Positions 18,453 to 26,987 of a stretch of 64,000 nt of DNA are shown here, piece by piece. A program made the translations under genes and the position numbers. The notes under the pieces were generated by a model that worked only from the letters and a program-made list of their open reading frames with translations, did no database searches and was not told the origin of the DNA. Positions within the stretch are counted from its first letter, which is position 1. Each line of letters begins with the position of its first letter. This DNA is from Janthinobacterium violaceinigrum (lineage in GTDB: Bacteria; Pseudomonadota; Gammaproteobacteria; Burkholderiales; Burkholderiaceae_D): NCBI RefSeq assembly GCF_009208555.1, contig NZ_WFLI01000011.1, positions 62,001-126,000 of the forward strand. The letters run 5' to 3'.

Positions 18453-20792
18453 TTAAAGTGGCAGCTTGAAGACGCCATTCGCTGATGTCACCAGCAAGGC
18501 ACCGTTGGCGTCGAATGCCAGTCCCATCGGCCGATTCAGGGCACCAGCGAAGGCGCCGAGCGTGTTGCCGGTCAATCCACGCGTGCCAGCCACCGTGGTG
18601 ACCTCGCCGCTGGTACTAATTCTCCGTACAAGGTTGTTCTCCGTATCGGCGACATATACATTGCCAGCCTTATCAAGTGCGATGCCATGCGGCCCGTTGA
18701 AGCTTGCAGCGCTGCCTCTGCCGTCCGCGTCGCCGGCGACGCCAGTTGTTCCGGCCAGCGTGGTCACGACACCGGCTGGCGTGATCTTGCGCACATTGTG
18801 ATTGAGCGAATCCGTCAGGTACAAATTGCCGCTGGCGTCAAAGGCTATCGCCCTCAGGTAGCCGAAGCGCGCCTGTGCCAAGCTGCCGTCGGCAGTGCCT
18901 CCGCTCCCGCCCCCCAGAGTGCCTGTCAGCGTAGTGACGTTGCCGTTGGCATCGACCTTGCGGACGGCTTGATAGTCTGCGACGTATAAAGTAGCGTTGC
19001 CATCAATCGCAATCCCGTTGGTGCTGGAGAATCCTGCTTTGGCGCCCTGGCCATCAGTGGGCCGGCTCCTGTTTTCGTAACTACCGGCCAAAGTGGTCAC
19101 GACTCCGTCATTGCCGACCCTGCGGATGGTGTTACGAAAGGCGTCGGCTATGTAGGCGACGCCATCACTGCCTACAACGATACCGGCGGGCTGTGCAAAT
19201 GTCGCCTGCGCGCCGGTGCCATCGCCCGAACTCAGGAAGGAGCCATGGCCCGGGTTGCCTGCCAAGGTGCTAGTGACCCCGACAGCGCTGACCCTGCGTA
19301 TCAACTGATTGCCGGTATCAGCGACAAAGAGGGTGCCGTCGCTGTGCAAAGCGATCGCTTGTGGCCCGGCGAAGCGGGCCTCGCTGGCCAAGCCGTCTGT
19401 GACTCCAATGCCAGCGTTGTTGCCGGTGATGGTGGTGACTTCCCCCGCTGGGGTAATCTTACGCACGCCATTGAGCTGCAGGCCGGGATTGGAATCTGAC
19501 ACGTATACATTGCCAGCGCCGTCCACGGCCAGCCCGTATGGCAAGTTGAATCGCGCAGCCGCACCTATGCCATCAGCCACGGCAGGACGCAGTTGTGAGG
19601 CGGTGCCTGCCAGCGTCGATACGACGCCTGCCGGGGTGATTTTTCGGATCGTATGATTTCCCTCGTCAGCGACAAACAGATTGCCCTGCTTATCGATGGT
19701 TAAGCCGTTCAGGGAGCTGAAGGTGGCCACCGCACCCGCGCCATCGGCGGAGCCGTAGGCGCTGCCGCCAGCCAGCGTAGATACGATCCCGGCGGGGGTC
19801 AACTTGCGGATCCGGCTGCCAACGATGCCATTGATATTGCTGCCGGCATCGGCGACATAAATCGCTCCGGCGGTATCCACCGCGATGCCACTGATCCCGC
19901 CGAAACGCGCGGACTTGGCATCGCCGTCGGACGTACCATATGTCCGCGAGATGCCAGCCAAGGTGGTGACAGTGCCGTCAGGAGTGATTTTGCGGATGGA
20001 GGCCCCTCCGCCCACATAGACACTGCCGCTGGCATCCACAGTAATCGCCAGCATGGAGTCAAAGCTGGCGGCTGTTCCTTTGCCATCTGCCGCGCCGCAG
20101 CTGGAACTGCCGGCCAGCGTAGTCAACAGACCTGCGGGGCTGATCTTGTGTATCACGCAGCCTTGGTCGGTCGCGTACATGTTTCCCATGGCATCACGTG
20201 TCAGCGAGACCACCTGCGACAGCTGCGCAGTGGCATCACCGGCGGCGGCTGTCAATGTCAGCATGTGTGACACGCCTTGTTGTGTCACCACCCGCAAATG
20301 ACTGTCGTCTGCTCGGTTGGATAAGTAGATGGCACCATTGTCATCCACAGCGATACCTTTGATGTCGACGTGGCCATTGAAGCTGTTACCTGCTATGGCG
20401 CCCGCCAGCAATGACTTGCTTGCCACGGTCAGTTTGGCGGCGGAGCTGGTGATGCTTCCCGCGCTGTTTCGCACGATAACCGTCCACAGGGTGCCATTAT
20501 CACTCACCTGCACTTGCAGCATGTATTGCGCGGAGGTGGCGCCAACCACGTCGCTACCGTTACGCTGCCATTGGTAACTAAGGGGCGCTGTGCCGGTGGC
20601 AGTCACGGAAAAAGTAACACTGCCGCCTTCAGGGGCAGAAATGCTCAATGGCTGGGCAGAAATAGATGGCGCGTTTGACGCCGCGGGGGTATTGGTGGGA
20701 GCGGAACCACCGCCGCCGCAGCTGGCAACGGCGGCCAAAAGCAGGAGGGGTATCAGCTTGATGCAGGCCATAGGCAAATTTATTTTTCGCAT
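18453..20792 (-). CDS. NHL-repeat lipoprotein with an N-terminal Ig-like domain
   Basis: 779 residues. A lipoprotein signal peptide ends in AAVASC followed by GGGGS. One immunoglobulin-like domain comes next (about residues 40-125: PLSISAPEGGSVTFSVTATG, then SYQWQRNGSDVVGA and a VRNSAG strand). The rest is about 12 NHL repeats of the form GIAVD.xGN.YVAD followed by IRKITPAG.V.TLAG. Twelve repeats fit two six-bladed propellers. Such proteins are exported and bind partners or ligands. No catalytic residues were recognised. The start was set at the signal peptide; a longer frame begins 57 bases upstream. No strong ribosome site is visible. Confidence 0.82.
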   Translation of the reverse strand: MRKINLPMACIKLIPLLLLAAVASCGGGGSAPTNTPAASNAPSISAQPLSISAPEGGSVTFSVTATGTAPLSYQWQRNGSDVVGATSAQYMLQVQVSDNGTLWTVIVRNSAGSITSSAAKLTVASKSLLAGAIAGNSFNGHVDIKGIAVDDNGAIYLSNRADDSHLRVVTQQGVSHMLTLTAAAGDATAQLSQVVSLTRDAMGNMYATDQGCVIHKISPAGLLTTLAGSSSCGAADGKGTAASFDSMLAITVDASGSVYVGGGASIRKITPDGTVTTLAGISRTYGTSDGDAKSARFGGISGIAVDTAGAIYVADAGSNINGIVGSRIRKLTPAGIVSTLAGGSAYGSADGAGAVATFSSLNGLTIDKQGNLFVADEGNHTIRKITPAGVVSTLAGTASQLRPAVADGIGAAARFNLPYGLAVDGAGNVYVSDSNPGLQLNGVRKITPAGEVTTITGNNAGIGVTDGLASEARFAGPQAIALHSDGTLFVADTGNQLIRRVSAVGVTSTLAGNPGHGSFLSSGDGTGAQATFAQPAGIVVGSDGVAYIADAFRNTIRRVGNDGVVTTLAGSYENRSRPTDGQGAKAGFSSTNGIAIDGNATLYVADYQAVRKVDANGNVTTLTGTLGGGSGGTADGSLAQARFGYLRAIAFDASGNLYLTDSLNHNVRKITPAGVVTTLAGTTGVAGDADGRGSAASFNGPHGIALDKAGNVYVADTENNLVRRISTSGEVTTVAGTRGLTGNTLGAFAGALNRPMGLAFDANGALLVTSANGVFKLPL

Positions 20793-20943
20793 TTCTGTTT
20801 TGAATGTTGGATTGAAGCGGATTGAGGCATCTAGTGGGCCTACTACCACCTTCTTGTAGCTTGGCCCAACGTCAAAAGCCCAGTCACAAGCGTATGAGTG
20901 TATTTCTCCATCACGTAACGTCTGGTATTGGCCGATTCCACAC

Positions 20944-21195
20944 CTACGATTTCATCGCCGTTCCGTTGAGCTGGACCATCAATGCATCGAGCTTACGCTC
21001 AAGCTTCAAATTAGACGCCCCAATGAAATACCAGATGCAAGCGAAGTTCACGATTGGAATCAACGATAGAACTGTCCAAAGCAGTGCATTCCGTCCTTTA
21101 TCCTTTGCTAGAAGATAAGCAGAAACTGCCATCATTAGCGACATAAATACTAGCGGAAGAAATGAGACAAGAAAGTTTGGGGCGTTGTTTTCCAT
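20944..21195 (-). CDS. small membrane protein, 83 aa
   Basis: Not recognised as a named family. Two hydrophobic helices are evident: about residues 8-30 (FLVSFLPLVFMSLMMAVSAYLL) and 38-58 (LLWTVLSLIPIVNFACIWYF), with a KDKGR loop between them. The C-terminal tail is charged and ends in LKLERKLDALMVQLNGTAMK, which may form a short amphipathic helix. The arrangement is like small inner-membrane proteins with a PLD-nuclease-N-type hairpin, but that assignment is weak. The region is low in GC and rich in repeat remnants. Confidence 0.55.
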   Translation of the reverse strand: MENNAPNFLVSFLPLVFMSLMMAVSAYLLAKDKGRNALLWTVLSLIPIVNFACIWYFIGASNLKLERKLDALMVQLNGTAMKS

Positions 21196-21543
21196 TAGTT
21201 TTATCTAGGTTGGATGGTTTAAATACGTTGGGAAGTCGACTTAGCGATACGTCCGAGCAACCTACTTTAATGCTCCTGAACGGTTGCTTCTGGACGATAG
21301 AGGCACCAGAGCATAACGGATTGCCAAGCAGAAAAACTCACAAATTGTCACGCTACCGCGAATGACCGCTTTTGGCCAATTGTGTTGAAAAAACTCCAGA
21401 GCAGAGCAGGGCTCGCAGTCAGTATTTATTTCTAATCGGCTTGAACTATGGTTTTTTGCCAGATCCGTTTGTTATCTTGTTTTAATTTTCCTGGTCATTG
21501 CTATCATTGCTTTCTCATGGCCGCTCTTGGCCGAACTCAGTTT
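21196..21543. repeat. 348-bp low-GC gap with dispersed-repeat remnants
   Basis: No gene is visible. Two similar blocks lie here: ACCGCTTTTGGCCAATTGTG followed by TTGAAAAAACTCC (from about 21365) and GGCCGCTCTTGGCCGAACTC (from about 21519). A further related block, GTATTGGCCGATTCCACACC, lies near 20930, inside the gap before the NHL gene. They look like decayed copies of one intergenic repeat or transposon end. No transposase fragment was found. Confidence 0.45.
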
Positions 21544-21960
21544 TTAATCAAAGACAAGCCGCTGTCCCAGCTCGAATTCATTTTCATGGCAATAAAACAG
21601 GATAAACGGCGTGTCGTTCGAATAGATCATCGCATCGTCACGTGAGGGAACAAAAATATCCCGCCAATTCTCGACCAGGAATACGCTGCTGCACAAGAAG
21701 CATTCGTCCTCTCCAAACACCACGACGACCTGCTGATTTCCCGGCACACGGGCACGCAGCCAGTTGGTGCCACTGGCCGAGTCATTCCCGAATGCGAGCC
21801 GTTCGATTGCGCTGACGGTATTGGCGTCCAGGCCGAGATGTGTCTTCGAATCATGAAGGCCCGCCAAATCATATGCGCGGCGGGCACCCTCGGCGTTAAG
21901 CCAGGCGATATCCGCTGAGTAATGGATGAGCTCCTGAACCCTCCAATGTGTTGCGTTCAT
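21544..21960 (-). CDS. hypothetical protein, 138 aa
   Basis: Not recognised. It is soluble, acidic and without a signal peptide: MNATHWRVQELIHYSADIAW at the start, an FGEDECFLCSSVFLVENW segment with two cysteines in the middle, and a hydrophobic C-terminal strand region (DTPFILFYCHENEFELGQRL). A start with little Shine-Dalgarno support and low GC suggest an accessory gene. No neighbour gives a functional hint. Confidence 0.55.
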   Translation of the reverse strand: MNATHWRVQELIHYSADIAWLNAEGARRAYDLAGLHDSKTHLGLDANTVSAIERLAFGNDSASGTNWLRARVPGNQQVVVVFGEDECFLCSSVFLVENWRDIFVPSRDDAMIYSNDTPFILFYCHENEFELGQRLVFD

Positions 21961-22281
21961 AATCTCTCAAAATTCAATAGGATCATGGCTATGTCTCTCG
22001 AGCCAGGCTGTCATCGTGCCCCTTTTCTGTCGGCGACAAATGCAAGCGTAATCCGCTTATGTTGATATGGCAGACAAATTACAGTGTATCCTGCATCCCC
22101 AGCAAGTATTTTTTCTATCGAGAAAAAAAGAATGGCGACGGTGTTTTTTTTTGCCGGAAGAAGATGTTTTGATCGGCGCAATTATCATGGCGATACGGCA
22201 TGATGAATGCTATTCGTTGGCCAATATCCTGGCACCGCGCGGCGCCGGATGGAAGGTCCCCGTTACTTTCATTGAAATGAT
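21961..22281. other. 321-bp low-GC gap
   Basis: An open frame for about 77 residues (22067-22300, plus strand) exists, but it has no ribosome site, no recognisable motif and overlaps the next gene, so it was not called. The A/T-rich block around 22110-22150 (GAGAAAAAAAGAATGG, then TTTTTTTT) may contain promoter elements for the SRPBCC gene. Confidence 0.35.
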
Positions 22282-22737
22282 ATGGAGATTCCCCAATTGA
22301 TGCATATCGAAGAAAACATCCGCATTGCCGTCCCGCCCGCGGTCATCGACCAGATCTGGAGCGAGGTTGATCGATGGCATTTGTGGGATCCGGATACGAA
22401 GCAAGCCCGGCTCAACGGGCCATTCGCCGTGGGAACACATGGCCGGATCGTTCCCAGCAAGGGAATGGGGATTCCGCTGCTGGTCACCGAGCGTACCGCA
22501 GGGCGTTCATTCACCGTCGAGGGTTACATCCCCTTGTTCCGCATTCACTTCGAGCACAAGGTCGCTGCCGTCGAGGGCGGGTCGGAAGTCGCGCACCGCG
22601 TGTGGTTTACGGGCGCGCTGGCCTTTCTGTTCGGGCCGGGAGTTGCCAGGCAAGTCAGGGAAGGGTTGCCCAGAACGATGTTGTCGCTCAAGGCATATGC
22701 GGAGAAACGCAACGAAGCCGTCAATCATGCTGCCTGA
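22282..22737 (+). CDS. SRPBCC-family protein (polyketide cyclase/START-like)
   Basis: 151 residues. The motif pattern IRIAVPPAVIDQIWSEVDRWHLWDPD (about residues 13-38) and the later GYIPLFRIHFEHKV and HRVWFTGALAFLFGPGV segments match small START-like (SRPBCC) lipid- or ligand-binding proteins, which form a deep hydrophobic cavity. Function in this organism is unknown. An alternative ATG lies at 22300, six codons downstream; a GGAG sits 11 bases before it, and neither start has ideal spacing. Confidence 0.7.
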   Translation: MEIPQLMHIEENIRIAVPPAVIDQIWSEVDRWHLWDPDTKQARLNGPFAVGTHGRIVPSKGMGIPLLVTERTAGRSFTVEGYIPLFRIHFEHKVAAVEGGSEVAHRVWFTGALAFLFGPGVARQVREGLPRTMLSLKAYAEKRNEAVNHAA

Positions 22738-23028
22738 CAAGCCATCGAGGCGCAGAAGTAAAGCTGCATCGCCTGCAAGATGCAGAGGAGCGACTCGCGG
22801 CGGCGTTTCTGCCGCCGCGCTCGTCGTCCATGCCGCGCAAGGCCCATGTCTGCTGCTTCTTTGGGCAGCACTTTGTACTTAGTTTCCCCTCGTCAATTCC
22901 TTGCAAAGCACCGTAGCAAATTAACGTGCCGTTCCTGTCATGATGGAATACAATTCCTGCGTGGCAGCCAGCTTGCCTGGCAAGGCCGGGCACGGCGTCA
23001 CGCTTTGACCTTGGAAAGATGTTTGCTT
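22738..23028. other. 291-bp spacer
   Basis: No gene is supported. One open frame on the plus strand runs through into the creatininase-family gene but lacks a start signal. Nothing further was recognised apart from GGAAAG about 10 bases before that gene. Confidence 0.35.
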
Positions 23029-23910
23029 ATGACTCTGCAGTTCCCCCTGCCACAGGTGCCCCGCGCACCTTCCCGTCTGTCCAAGCCATTCGGCTCGCTG
23101 TTTGCCCTGACCCTGTTGTTCCTGATTCATGCAGCACCCGTCACGGCGGCCACGCCAGCTAGCAGCAGCGTCATGCTGGAAGAACTGACCAGCACCGAGT
23201 TGCGCAGCCGCATAGACCACGGCGCGACCACCGTGCTGGTGCCGATTGGCGGCGTGGAGCAGAGTGGGCCGTATATCGCGCTGGGCAAGCACAATGTGCG
23301 CGCCGGGATGCTGGCGCGGCAGATTGCGCAAAAGCTGGGCAATACCATCGTCGCGCCCATCGTTTCCTACGTGCCGGAAGGCAGTATTACCCCGCCGGCC
23401 GGCCACATGCGCTTTGCCGGCACGATCTCGATACCGCCAGCCGCCTTCGAAGCCGTGCTGGAAGGGGCAGCCGCCAGCTTGCGCCAGCATGGTTTCCGCG
23501 ACATCATTTTTCTTGGCGACCATGGCGGCTATCAAAAAAACGAGCAGAATGTGGCCAATAAACTGAATCGCGCCTGGGGCAAGGCTTCCACGGGCAAGGA
23601 AGCGCGCGCCTATGCCTTGCTCGATTACTATGACATCACGCAATCGCAATATATTGCCGAACTACAGAAACGCGGCTACAGCAGCGCCGAGATAGGCCTG
23701 CACGCAGGCTTGGCGGACGCGGCGCTGATGCTGGCGACGGACCCGTCGCTGGTGCGCAGCGAGGCCATGGCCCGCGGACCCAAGCCCGGCGTGGCGGACG
23801 GCGTGCGCGGCGACGCCACGCGTGCCACGGCCGAGCTGGGCCAGATCGGCATCAAGCTGCAGGTGGATACCTCGGTGGCTGCCATTAAGCAGTTGCTGCA
23901 ACGCAAGTAA
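23029..23910 (+). CDS. secreted creatininase-family amidohydrolase
   Basis: 293 residues with an N-terminal hydrophobic signal (about residues 20-40, LFALTLLFLIHAAPVTAATP). The creatininase fold motifs are present but altered: the usual EQHGP(H)LPLxTD metal site reads GGVEQSGPYIALGKHN (E77, S79, H88), and the NGHGGN loop reads LGDHGGYQKN (H165). The family hydrolyses cyclic amides with divalent metals. Here two ligands appear replaced, so activity or metal may differ. The start was set at the signal peptide. It is followed after 102 bases by a YVTN propeller gene on the same strand. Confidence 0.8.
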   Translation: MTLQFPLPQVPRAPSRLSKPFGSLFALTLLFLIHAAPVTAATPASSSVMLEELTSTELRSRIDHGATTVLVPIGGVEQSGPYIALGKHNVRAGMLARQIAQKLGNTIVAPIVSYVPEGSITPPAGHMRFAGTISIPPAAFEAVLEGAAASLRQHGFRDIIFLGDHGGYQKNEQNVANKLNRAWGKASTGKEARAYALLDYYDITQSQYIAELQKRGYSSAEIGLHAGLADAALMLATDPSLVRSEAMARGPKPGVADGVRGDATRATAELGQIGIKLQVDTSVAAIKQLLQRK

Positions 23911-24012
23911 TTAGCAAGACGAGCATTCGTACGACTGAATTCATAGACCGATTTGATATTCCGCTGGAAGTGTTGAACTTCCGGCTTTTGCAACGAAAAG
24001 ACGCGAAATCAC

Positions 24013-25284
24013 ATGAAAAAATCTCAACGACGCACCATCGTCACCTTGTCTGCTCTGGCTGCCGCACTGGCTGGCCTGGGCGTGGCCAGCCAGGTCATCG
24101 GCGCCAGCACGCCGGCACCTGCCGCCGCTGCTCCGGCGGCCGCGTATTCTCCGTTGCCGGGCATGCCGCCGCTGGTCGATCCGAAAAACGTGTATGGCAG
24201 CATTGCCAGCAGCAATATGAGTCCCGTCGTCAAGGATCACTTGCGCAGGGTCTACGTGCCCAACCTGCGCTCGAACGATGTCTACGTGATCGACCAGGAC
24301 AGCCTGAAAGTGGTGGACAAGTTCAAGGTCGGCAGCGGCCCGCAGCACGTGGTGCCGTCGTGGGACTTGCGCACCCTGTGGGTGGCGAACAATGCGGAAC
24401 GCACGGACAAGGGCAGTCTGACGCCGATCGACCCCTTGAGCGGCAAGCCGGGCAAGGAAGTGCCCGTGGACGACCCTTACAATATGTATTACACGCCGGA
24501 CGGCAAGTCGGCCATCGTCGTGGCCGAAGCGCGCCACCGCCTCGATTTCCGCGATCCGAAGACCATGGCCGTGCAGTATTCGATCGACACGCCCCAGTGC
24601 GGCGGCATCAACCATGCCGATTTCTCGAACGATGGCCGCTACGCCATGTTCACCTGCGAGTTCGACGGCACCATTGCCAAGATCGACCTGGTGGGCCGCA
24701 AGGTCGACGGCTATCTGAAATTGCAGATGCCGGCCAAGCGCTTTGCCGAGTCCGGCCCCGTGGGCGGTCCCGCAAATGAGATCTGCAGCGTCAAGAAGGG
24801 CATGCCGCAAGACATACGCATCTCGCCGGATGGCAAGAAATTCTTTATCGCCGACATGGACGCCGACGGCGTGCACATCGTCGATGGCGCCACCCTGAAG
24901 GAAATCGGCTTCATCCAGACGGGCGTGGGCGCGCATGGCTTGTACCCTAGCCGTGACGGCAAGAAATTGTACGTGGCCAACCGGGGCACGCACCGCATCC
25001 ATGGCAAGCCGAAGGGCAAGGGCAGCGTCAGCGTGATCGATTTCGCCACCGAAAAAGTGGTGGCGAACTGGCCGATCCCCGGTGGCGGCAGCCCCGACAT
25101 GGGCAATGTGAGTGCAGATGGCAAGTATCTGTGGCTGTCCGGCCGCTTCGACGATGTGGTGTACCGCATCGATACGAACAGTGGCGACGTTTCCAAAGTG
25201 AAAGTCGGCCAGGAGCCGCACGGCCTGACCGTGTGGCCGCAGCCGGGCCGCTATTCGCTGGGCCATACGGGCAACCTGCGCTAG
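24013..25284 (+). CDS. exported YVTN-type beta-propeller protein
   Basis: 423 residues. The signal sequence carries QRRTIVTLSALAAALAGLG, a Tat-like twin-arginine opening. A seven-bladed propeller of YVTN/40-residue repeats follows (RRVYVPNLRSNDVYVIDQDS, then KLYVANRGTHRIHGK and GSVSVIDFATEKVVANWPIP). Such proteins act as periplasmic binding scaffolds or electron-transfer partners; function here is unknown. It lies between a creatininase-family gene and a flavoprotein gene, 13 bases before the latter, so those two are probably co-transcribed. Confidence 0.82.
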   Translation: MKKSQRRTIVTLSALAAALAGLGVASQVIGASTPAPAAAAPAAAYSPLPGMPPLVDPKNVYGSIASSNMSPVVKDHLRRVYVPNLRSNDVYVIDQDSLKVVDKFKVGSGPQHVVPSWDLRTLWVANNAERTDKGSLTPIDPLSGKPGKEVPVDDPYNMYYTPDGKSAIVVAEARHRLDFRDPKTMAVQYSIDTPQCGGINHADFSNDGRYAMFTCEFDGTIAKIDLVGRKVDGYLKLQMPAKRFAESGPVGGPANEICSVKKGMPQDIRISPDGKKFFIADMDADGVHIVDGATLKEIGFIQTGVGAHGLYPSRDGKKLYVANRGTHRIHGKPKGKGSVSVIDFATEKVVANWPIPGGGSPDMGNVSADGKYLWLSGRFDDVVYRIDTNSGDVSKVKVGQEPHGLTVWPQPGRYSLGHTGNLR

Positions 25285-25297
25285 GCAAGGCAGGCGC

Positions 25298-25900
25298 GTG
25301 GCCATCACCCTGGAGCAACTGCGCGCGCATTATCCGCCCGTGCAGGGGCGGGCGCTGAGCAAACAGCTCGACCGCCTCGACCCGCATTGCATCGCCTTCA
25401 TCGGGCTGTCGCCGTTCGCCGTGCTGGCCACGGGCGGCGCTGGCGGCCAGCTCGACGCCTCGCCGCGCGGCGGGGCGCCCGGTTTCGTGCAGGTGCTCGA
25501 TCCCCAGACCTTGCTGTTGCCCGATGCCAAGGGCAATAACCGCCTCGACAGCTTCAGCAATATTGCCGAGACGGGCAGGGCGGGGCTGCTGTTCATGATC
25601 CCCGGCGTCGATGAAACCTTGCGCGTGAATGGCGAAGCCAGCCTCAGCGACCATCCTGCGCTGCTGGCGCACTTCGCCGGCGAACGCAACCCGCCGCGCC
25701 TGGTCATGCGCCTGCGCGTGGCCGAGGCGTATCTGCATTGCGCCAAGGCCCTCATGCGTTCGCGCCTGTGGGACAGCGCGGCCCAGGTGGAACGCAGCGT
25801 CCTGCCGACGATGGGTCAGATGATTCAGGACCAGACAGGCGGCAGCGGGCCGCGGGAAACGCAGGAACAGATGGTTGCCCGCTATGCGCCGGACCTGTAG
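25298..25900 (+). CDS. PPOX-class FMN-binding protein (pyridoxamine phosphate oxidase family)
   Basis: 200 residues. The split-barrel flavin fold is indicated by FIGLSPFAVLATGGAGGQLDAS (about 34-55), GNNRLDSFSNIAETGRAGLL and LRVNGEASLS, and the C-terminal MGQMIQDQ region is typical of the MSMEG_1061-like group. These proteins bind FMN or F420; substrates are mostly unknown. Only 13 bases separate it from the propeller gene, suggesting one operon. Confidence 0.85.
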   Translation: MAITLEQLRAHYPPVQGRALSKQLDRLDPHCIAFIGLSPFAVLATGGAGGQLDASPRGGAPGFVQVLDPQTLLLPDAKGNNRLDSFSNIAETGRAGLLFMIPGVDETLRVNGEASLSDHPALLAHFAGERNPPRLVMRLRVAEAYLHCAKALMRSRLWDSAAQVERSVLPTMGQMIQDQTGGSGPRETQEQMVARYAPDL

Positions 25901-25972
25901 TTTTGCTTGCTGAAAAGGCAATGTTGGCGCATACTGTGCGGCCTGTTCTATCACTTCCAAAGGAGCGCCAGC

Positions 25973-26344
25973 ATGATTCTTGATCACATCGGTTTGAATG
26001 TCAGCGATGCACAGGCCAGCAAGGCCTTTTTTTCAGCCGCCCTGGCGCCCTTGGGCGTGTCGGTGGTGATGGAAGTGCAGGGCTGGGTCGGCCTTGGCAA
26101 GGATAGCAAGCCTGATTTCTGGTTCGGCGAGGGCGCCGCGCCGCATGCCGGCATGCATCTCGCCTTCACGGCAGACAACCGTGCCCAGGTGGATGCCTTT
26201 TACCAGGCCGCGCTGGAAGCGGGCGGCAAGGATAACGGCGCGCCCGGTATCCGCGCCATCTATCACCCGAATTACTACGGAGCTTTCGTGCTGGGGCCCG
26301 ATGGTCACAATGTCGAAGCCGTCTGCCACCACCCCGAGTCCTGA
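25973..26344 (+). CDS. VOC-family (glyoxalase/dioxygenase fold) protein
   Basis: 123 residues, one VOC domain with paired beta-alpha-beta-beta-beta modules: MILDHIGLNVSDAQASKAFF at the start, and HLAFTADNRAQVDAFYQAAL then YYGAFVLGPDGHNVEAVCH in the second half. Conserved metal-ligand positions (H5, H62-like, E near the end) are visible. It may act in detoxification, but the substrate is unknown. The start at 25973 has AGGAG eight bases upstream. Confidence 0.88.
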   Translation: MILDHIGLNVSDAQASKAFFSAALAPLGVSVVMEVQGWVGLGKDSKPDFWFGEGAAPHAGMHLAFTADNRAQVDAFYQAALEAGGKDNGAPGIRAIYHPNYYGAFVLGPDGHNVEAVCHHPES

Positions 26345-26371
26345 CATCATTTATTCCTTGACGAGAGCAGC

Positions 26372-26707
26372 ATGAAGCACAGCGCCACCCTGTTTGCCGA
26401 CGATGCGGGCCGCTATGCCTATGTGAAAGCGGGATTCTCCTGGCCGGCGCTGTTGCTGGGCTCGTTCTGGGCCGTGGCCAAGCGCCGCTGGTGGCTGTTG
26501 CTGCTGATGCTGGCCATGGATGCCTGCCTGTGGTTTGGCAGCCATCTGGCCAGCGAACTGCGCATCGGCCCGATGATGCTGCTGATGGCCGGCGCGGAAC
26601 TCAGTTACCTGCTGGCGCGCGGCTGGTACGGCAACCGCTGGCTGGAAGCGTCGCTGCGCAGCCATGGCTACAAGCCCGTCGTGCCGGGCACGGGCGCCAC
26701 TCGCTGA
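26372..26707 (+). CDS. DUF2628-like small membrane protein
   Basis: 111 residues. Aromatic-rich opening YAYVKAGFSWPALLLGSFWA, then two or three hydrophobic helices (WWLLLLMLAMDACLWF, IGPMMLLMAGAELSYLLA) and a cationic C-terminus (GNRWLEASLRSHGYK). This is the pattern of DUF2628 proteins, whose function is unknown. It follows the VOC gene by 27 bases. Confidence 0.7.
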   Translation: MKHSATLFADDAGRYAYVKAGFSWPALLLGSFWAVAKRRWWLLLLMLAMDACLWFGSHLASELRIGPMMLLMAGAELSYLLARGWYGNRWLEASLRSHGYKPVVPGTGATR

Positions 26708-26797
26708 GCCCGTCTGGCACAAATTTGCTTCTCCGTCACTGACGTTTGCCAAGGGCAAGCCGTCCAGCCAAAACTTTCTACGCAGCCTAGCGTACAT

Positions 26798-26811
26798 TTG
26801 ATCCAGATCAT
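26798..26811 (+). promoter_or_regulatory. FNR/Anr-type box upstream of the phasin gene
   Basis: TTGATCCAGATCAT matches the consensus TTGAT-N4-ATCAA at nine of ten defined positions. It lies 177 bases before the phasin start, in a 280-bp gap without genes. Regulation of phasin or PHB metabolism by oxygen level is plausible but is inference. No promoter hexamers were assigned. Confidence 0.5.
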
Positions 26812-26987
26812 CCCTCACCTGCGGAGCTCACGTAGCCTTGGGACTCGCGTTGCAAAGCATCTCTCCACCAATCGGATATGTTTTTTCGCGCTTCGTGGCG
26901 TAGCCCGGCCGTCTGCCTAGCGGTTCGACAGCTGATCGCGTCGCCACCTGTTTCTGTCCACCCAACCGCTATTTAATGAGGAACTCC

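Noticed and set aside
17600..22281. Insertion sequence or prophage in the lower-GC stretch
   Set aside because: Repeat remnants are present, but no transposase, integrase or phage gene could be found.
22067..22300. Possible 77-residue gene
   Set aside because: No ribosome site, no recognisable motif, overlaps the SRPBCC gene start; low-GC chance frame is likely.
23941..25308. A 455-codon frame opposite the YVTN propeller gene
   Set aside because: It is His/Gly-rich shadow coding against a well-supported exported propeller protein.
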